Source: Bacteroidaceae bacterium (GTDB taxonomy: Bacteria > Bacteroidota > Bacteroidia > Bacteroidales > Bacteroidaceae). From it: 64,000 nt of DNA. The position numbers and the translations under genes were made by a program. The stretch spans positions 1 through 64,000 of the forward strand of contig JAFTUV010000016.1 in NCBI GenBank assembly GCA_017466065.1. The letters are read 5' to 3'. Positions 59,793 through 64,000 of this stretch are shown in pieces; positions within the stretch are counted from its first letter, which is position 1; the number at the start of each line of letters is the position of its first letter. The notes below the pieces were generated by a model that did not search any database, was not told the origin of the DNA, and saw only the letters and a list, made by a program, of their open reading frames with translations.

Positions 59793-60386
59793 ATGAAGAA
59801 GAAATTTTCGAGCTTTATTAAAACTCTTTTCATAAATATTGCGGCTGTGATTGTCGTGCTTGTGGCTTTGTGTTGGGCTACTTTGGCTTGGCTTGACGAT
59901 TATACCTTGCACGGGCAGGTTATCACGGTCCCTGATGTGTGTGGCCTGAATGTCGATGAGGCTGCCGAGTTGTTGCGCAAAGAGAAACTCGATTTTGAGA
60001 TTGCCGATTATAAATATAAGAAGGGTGCCGATATTGATGATGTTATTGAGCAGCAGCCTTTGCGTGGCTCGCAGGTGAAGGAGGGGCGTAAAATTCAGCT
60101 TACATTAAACTCGGCAAAGGTGCCCGAGAGGCCGTTGCCCGATGTTGTCGACAATAGTTCGCTGCGTGAGGCTGTGGCGCGTCTGACGGCTGCCGGGTTT
60201 AAAATATCGGAGTTTGTGAAGGTGAGCGGTGAGCTCGATTGGGTATATTCGGTTATAATGGGTAACGATACTTTGCAGAATGGTGCAAAGGTGCCTACGG
60301 GGGCAACGCTCACATTGTGCATTGGCAATGGCTCTGATGTTGTTGATGATGGAGAGCCTGTAATGGAGGAGTCTTGGTTTGAATAG
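59793..60386 (+). CDS. PASTA-domain membrane protein
   Basis: 197 residues. A short basic cytosolic tail, one membrane helix (about 10-33) and two PASTA domains (about 40-107, 'VITVPDVCGLNVDEAAELLRKEKLDFE'; and 110-185, 'LPDVVDNSSLREAVARLTAAGF'). PASTA domains bind peptidoglycan fragments or act in division complexes. In contrast to Firmicutes, there is no kinase or penicillin-binding domain on this chain. Co-transcribed with the pseudouridine synthase gene. Confidence 0.9.
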   Translation: MKKKFSSFIKTLFINIAAVIVVLVALCWATLAWLDDYTLHGQVITVPDVCGLNVDEAAELLRKEKLDFEIADYKYKKGADIDDVIEQQPLRGSQVKEGRKIQLTLNSAKVPERPLPDVVDNSSLREAVARLTAAGFKISEFVKVSGELDWVYSVIMGNDTLQNGAKVPTGATLTLCIGNGSDVVDDGEPVMEESWFE

Positions 60387-60390
60387 GATT

Positions 60391-61473
60391 ATGTCGGAGG
60401 CAGATATTTTTGAGGATTTGAATGACGAACTTGCCGTTGGTGATGATTTGTCGGCAGGTGAGGAGGCTCTTTTTAAAGAGGTTCATCTGGTTGCCGACAA
60501 GGGGCAATCGCCCATCCGCATCGACAAGTTCCTTATAGACCATCTTGCAAATACCTCGCGCAACAAGATACAGCAGGCGGCCGATGCTGGTGCCATTGCC
60601 GTTAATGGCAAGGTGGTAAAGAGTAATTACAAGGTGAAGCCTTGCGACAATATTGTAATTACGATGAATACTCCCGTGTATGACAATACCATTGTCGCCG
60701 AGGATATTCCGCTTGAAATTGTATATGAGGACGATGACCTTATGGTCGTGAACAAGCCTGCGGGGCTTGTTGTGCATCCCGGTTGCGGAAATACGCACGG
60801 CACGCTTATAAATGCAGTAGCTTGGCATTTGCGCAATAATAAGAATTTCGATGCAAACGACCCGCAGGTGGGGCTTGTGCACCGGATAGATAAAAATACC
60901 TCGGGCTTGCTTGTCGTGGCAAAGACTGCTGCAGCGAAGGCGCATCTGGGTATGCAGTTCTTCAAGAAAACCACAAAACGCACCTATAATGCGGTAGTGT
61001 GGGGGGCTTTAAAGGAGGAGAATGGCACGGTTGTCGGCAATATTACCCGTAACCCTCGCAACCGTTTGCAGATGTGCGTGTCGTCCGACGAGGAGGTTGG
61101 AAAATATGCTGTAACGCATTACAGAGTGCTTGAACGCCTCTCCTATGTGTCGTTGGTGGAGTGTAATCTGGAAACGGGGCGCACGCATCAGATAAGGGTG
61201 CATATGAAGCATATTGGTCACATTCTTTTCAACGACGATGTGTATGGCGGTGACGAGATTCTGAAAGGTACCAATTTCAGCAAGTACAGTCAGTTTGTGC
61301 GTAATTGCTTTAAGCTGTGTCCGCGTCAGGCACTTCACGCAAAGACCTTGGGATTCGTGCATCCCACAACCGGGGAGATGATGTTTTTCGACTCGGAACT
61401 GCCGGACGATTTTCGCGCTCTTCTGGATGCTTGGCGCACCTATTCACAGGCCAGCGCATCGTATAATCAGTGA
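60391..61473 (+). CDS. rluD: RluA/RluD-family 23S rRNA pseudouridine synthase
   Basis: 360 residues from ATG 60391, four nt past the PASTA gene stop; an in-frame TTG at 60379 is less likely. An acidic N-terminal tail (1-40), an S4 RNA-binding domain ('IRIDKFLIDHLANTSRNKIQ', about 45-100), then the RluA catalytic domain with the active Asp in 'LVHRIDKNTSGLLVVAKT' and 'LETGRTHQIRVHMKHIGH'. RluD makes the pseudouridines in helix 69 of 23S rRNA; the S4 domain plus this catalytic core is the RluC/RluD pattern. Exact target is inferred. Confidence 0.88.
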   Translation: MSEADIFEDLNDELAVGDDLSAGEEALFKEVHLVADKGQSPIRIDKFLIDHLANTSRNKIQQAADAGAIAVNGKVVKSNYKVKPCDNIVITMNTPVYDNTIVAEDIPLEIVYEDDDLMVVNKPAGLVVHPGCGNTHGTLINAVAWHLRNNKNFDANDPQVGLVHRIDKNTSGLLVVAKTAAAKAHLGMQFFKKTTKRTYNAVVWGALKEENGTVVGNITRNPRNRLQMCVSSDEEVGKYAVTHYRVLERLSYVSLVECNLETGRTHQIRVHMKHIGHILFNDDVYGGDEILKGTNFSKYSQFVRNCFKLCPRQALHAKTLGFVHPTTGEMMFFDSELPDDFRALLDAWRTYSQASASYNQ

Positions 61474-61475
61474 TT

Positions 61476-62321
61476 CTACTTTATCCGCATACTCTTCAAC
61501 TGCTCTAAACTGCCGTTGAAGATGTTTATATCGACATTGTGAGGAATGCCGGGCACTTCTCCAATGTCGGAACATTGCCAGATGAGCCATTTTACATCAT
61601 TGTCGAGTGCATCGATGTAATAATGTGCTATCCACGAGGGGTATCGGTCGAAGAAGGGGTCGTTGAGGTAACGGCTCTTGTATTTGCGGTAGGTGTATAT
61701 AAGAGGCTTTACACCGTAGTGCTCTTCGAGCTTTGTGATAAATATTTTTAGCTCTTGCAGGAATTTCGCCTTATTCTTCGGCCTCTCTTCTATATCAACC
61801 ATTGGTGGCAGGTCGCCTTTTGAGAGCTTGGCGGTTTTTATGAACATTTGCGCCTGCGCCGTTCCCGACGATGTTGTGCTGAAATAGTGGTAGGCTCCAC
61901 GCAAAAAACCATATTTGCCGGCCTCTTCAAAGTTGTCGGCGAAGTTCGTGTCGGTGAAGTCGCTGCCCTCGGTGGCTTTTATGTACACGAAAGAGATTGG
62001 TGCTTCTGCGGGGTTCCCATTGCGGAACGCTTCCCAATCGATATTGCCTTGGTGGCGCGAGATGTCAATGCCAAACACGGTGTAACCCGACGGAAGGCAT
62101 ATTTCATAGTGCTTGTGCCCGTAGCAGGGACGGAAACGGTAAAAATAGGGCCTGAAAAACAGTGTGTAGATAAGATATAATGCGATTGTTGTCGCCAATG
62201 TGATAATTGTGACATATATCCAACGTGGCATAGGATTGCCTACGGTGGGCGATGATGAACGGCGGGCGGAAGTTTTCTTCCGTCCGCCGGTTCTCTTTTG
62301 TATTTTTTTCTTTTCTGCCAT
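61476..62321 (-). CDS. GH25-family lysozyme, membrane-anchored
   Basis: 281 residues. A Lys/Arg-rich N-terminus (KKKIQKRTGGRKKTSARR) precedes one membrane anchor (about 33-54). The GH25 barrel (about 75-275) has 'FGIDISRHQGNIDW' (catalytic Asp), 'SFVYIKATEGSDFTDTNF', 'GAYHYFS' and 'PPMVDIEE' (catalytic Asp/Glu). It cleaves peptidoglycan between MurNAc and GlcNAc from the periplasmic face, likely in wall turnover. Convergent with rluD, 3 nt apart, and 15 nt downstream of pfp. Confidence 0.9.
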   Translation of the reverse strand: MAEKKKIQKRTGGRKKTSARRSSSPTVGNPMPRWIYVTIITLATTIALYLIYTLFFRPYFYRFRPCYGHKHYEICLPSGYTVFGIDISRHQGNIDWEAFRNGNPAEAPISFVYIKATEGSDFTDTNFADNFEEAGKYGFLRGAYHYFSTTSSGTAQAQMFIKTAKLSKGDLPPMVDIEERPKNKAKFLQELKIFITKLEEHYGVKPLIYTYRKYKSRYLNDPFFDRYPSWIAHYYIDALDNDVKWLIWQCSDIGEVPGIPHNVDINIFNGSLEQLKSMRIK

Positions 62322-62335
62322 TCAGGCTACGGTTC

Positions 62336-63982
62336 TTACTTCTGCTGTTCGAGAGCGAGAGTCTTTGTTGTCTGGTCGCAAACCTCTGTGGGGCCGAAGT
62401 ACTGGATGGGACCGGGATAGATGTAGCAGGTCTCTTTTGCCCAAGTGTCTCTGTTGGCTGCAAATGCCTTGAAGGGAGCACCTTCGAGGTCAACAAGAGC
62501 CTTCTGGATAACGGGCTTCATTTCGCCGTGGCGACGCTCCATATTCATCATCATAGTGATGGGGATACCGCCGGCAATCCACTCGGCAGCGGGTGCTGTG
62601 GTGTTACGGATCGATGACATATAACCGGTCTTTCCTGCTGCAATGAGCTGTGTGGCGTTGTAACCGAGAGCATAGCAGTAGTCGGCGTCGTAGTTCGAAG
62701 GAGCTGCGCAACGTCCCTCATAGCCGAAGAAGTGGTGCTGGGGGTTGAAAGAGCCTGTGTATTTGCCCTCTTTCTTCCAAGCGGCGAGCTTGTTACCAAC
62801 CATTTCGGAGAGAAGTTTCTCTGTTTCGATGAGTGATACCTGCACGTTGCCGTGGGGGTCGCGGTCCATTGTGAGCTGGCGTGCAACGCCTGCGGGAAGG
62901 CTTGCGTAAACCTCGCCGTTGTCTTTCGACAGATGGTCGATGATATATTGGCGTTTCTCGCTTGCTTCAACAGCTGCATACTCCTCGCCTTTGGCTGCCA
63001 ACAGGTCGTTGAGCTCGGCGATGAGTGACTTCATTGCGGGAATGAACTCGATGAGGCCCTCGGGGATGAGCACTGTACCGAAGTTGTTGCCGGCTGCTGC
63101 ACGCGATGCTACTGCCTCGGCAATGGATGTAACGATGTTGTCGAGTGAAAGGGCTTTCTTCTCAACCTCCTCCGAGATTATACAGATGTTGGGCTGTGTT
63201 TGGAGGGCACATTCGAGAGCGATGTGCGATGCCGAACGGCCCATCAGTTTGATGAAGTGCCAGTATTTGCGTGCAGAGTTGCAGTCGCGCTGTATGTTGC
63301 CGATAACTTCGGAGTACACCTTGCAAGCTGTGTCGAATCCGAACGATGTTTCGATGTATGCGTTTTTGAGGTCGCCGTCGATGGTCTTGGGACAACCGAT
63401 AACCTGTACGCCGGTGTTCTTTGCTGCGTAGTATTCGGCAAGTACACAGGCGTTGGTGTTGGAGTCGTCGCCGCCGATTATTACAAGTGCCTTGATGTCG
63501 AGCTCCTTGATAATCTCCAATCCTTTGTCGAACTGCTCGGTCTTTTCGAGCTTTGTGCGGCCCGAACCAATGATGTCAAAGCCACCGGTGTTGCGGTAGG
63601 CATCCATAATCTCGGGAGTAATCTCCATATATTTGTGATCGACCAATCCGCCGGGGCCCATCAAGAAGCCGAACAAGCGGCTGCCTGCGTTGAGTTTCTT
63701 TATACCGTCGAAAAGACCGGCAATCACATTGTGTCCGCCGGGAGCCTGACCACCCGACAGAATAACGCCTACGTTGATGGCAGGGTGCTCGACAGCCTCG
63801 CCGCCTTTCTCGAATGTTACGATGGGAAGGCCATAGGTGTTGGGGAACATCGACTTGATCGCTTCTTGGTCGGCAACCGATTGAGTTGCTGCGCCTTCGG
63901 TGATTTTTACAACCTCTTTCAATGCCTGAGGCAATTTGGGCTGATACTCAGCTCTTGCTTTTTGTAATGCACTAATTTTCAT
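62336..63982 (-). CDS. pfp: Diphosphate-fructose-6-phosphate 1-phosphotransferase (PPi-PFK)
   Basis: 548 residues, the long form of PPi-PFK (class II). Uses pyrophosphate in place of ATP to phosphorylate fructose 6-phosphate reversibly. '[20 protein letters not shown]' has GGDD where the ATP enzymes have GGDG; '[12 protein letters not shown]' (catalytic Asp, with Lys in the PPi-type PKTIDxD) and '[15 protein letters not shown]' follow the family. Opening block '[17 protein letters not shown]'. Its promoter lies in or just beyond the 18 bases left at the window end. The ATP-type PFK is encoded at 26199-27185. Confidence 0.95.
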   Translation of the reverse strand: MKISALQKARAEYQPKLPQALKEVVKITEGAATQSVADQEAIKSMFPNTYGLPIVTFEKGGEAVEHPAINVGVILSGGQAPGGHNVIAGLFDGIKKLNAGSRLFGFLMGPGGLVDHKYMEITPEIMDAYRNTGGFDIIGSGRTKLEKTEQFDKGLEIIKELDIKALVIIGGDDSNTNACVLAEYYAAKNTGVQVIGCPKTIDGDLKNAYIETSFGFDTACKVYSEVIGNIQRDCNSARKYWHFIKLMGRSASHIALECALQTQPNICIISEEVEKKALSLDNIVTSIAEAVASRAAAGNNFGTVLIPEGLIEFIPAMKSLIAELNDLLAAKGEEYAAVEASEKRQYIIDHLSKDNGEVYASLPAGVARQLTMDRDPHGNVQVSLIETEKLLSEMVGNKLAAWKKEGKYTGSFNPQHHFFGYEGRCAAPSNYDADYCYALGYNATQLIAAGKTGYMSSIRNTTAPAAEWIAGGIPITMMMNMERRHGEMKPVIQKALVDLEGAPFKAFAANRDTWAKETCYIYPGPIQYFGPTEVCDQTTKTLALEQQK

Positions 63983-64000
63983 ATTGTGTTAAATAAAGTT

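Overview
The window is a chromosomal segment from a member of the Bacteroidales, most likely a gut or host-associated species. The evidence is the gene content (a succinylornithine transcarbamylase, PorQ, paired ATP- and PPi-dependent phosphofructokinases, DUF349, DUF4421 and DUF4468 proteins, Porin_10, FadL-type outer-membrane proteins) and the recurring Bacteroidetes promoter element TAnnTTTG. Nearly all of it is core housekeeping and envelope DNA. No tRNA, rRNA, CRISPR array, complete transposase or phage module was seen.

Layout. 0-4 kb: a 57-residue small gene, a duplicated 3' end of it, and a large secreted discoidin-type protein. 4-10.5 kb (minus): TauE/SafE permease, argF' and tamB. 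10.8-15.6 kb (plus): SLC13/RCK permease, then a tightly packed operon of a sigma-54-type activator, LptE, a TPR protein and SecG. 15.8-20.1 kb (minus): DUF349 protein, MgtE, RsmA. 20.3-26.1 kb (plus): YbhN-like protein, PepD, Wzx-like flippase, MeaB, 5-formyl-THF cycloligase. 26.2-29.8 kb (minus): porQ, cmk, ispH, pfkA. 30-36.5 kb (plus): a TonB protein, then a compact operon of prenyl synthase, unknown protein, TatD, DAHP synthase/chorismate mutase, a BtuF-like lipoprotein and a BtuC-like permease. 36.6-37.0 kb holds an intergenic repeat and a candidate structured RNA; 37.1-41.4 kb encodes a 1432-residue secreted GH36-like enzyme. 41.4-44.6 kb is a small accessory block (AraC regulator, two tandem HXXEE proteins). 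44.6-46.3 kb (minus): AspT/YidE-type transporter. 46.5-52 kb: the ilvD-ilvB-ilvN-ilvC operon. 52-64 kb: outer-membrane and envelope genes, RluD, a GH25 lysozyme and PPi-phosphofructokinase.

Main discovery: upstream of ilvD lies a complete transcription-attenuation module. A textbook promoter (TTTG-N19-TATTTTTG) is followed by a 23-codon leader peptide rich in Ile, Leu and Val (11 of 23), a 9-bp terminator hairpin with six T's, and a competing antiterminator arm that overlaps the leader stop codon.

Other regulatory or cryptic DNA: paired 15-bp palindromes 39 bp apart over the promoter of the sigma-54-type activator; a structured RNA with its own terminator at 36.8-36.98 kb; three families of dispersed intergenic repeats; and small genes below usual size cut-offs (57 aa at 397-570, 56 aa at 58789-58959, the leader at 46608-46679). 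All functional statements are from sequence reading and family knowledge; no database search was run.
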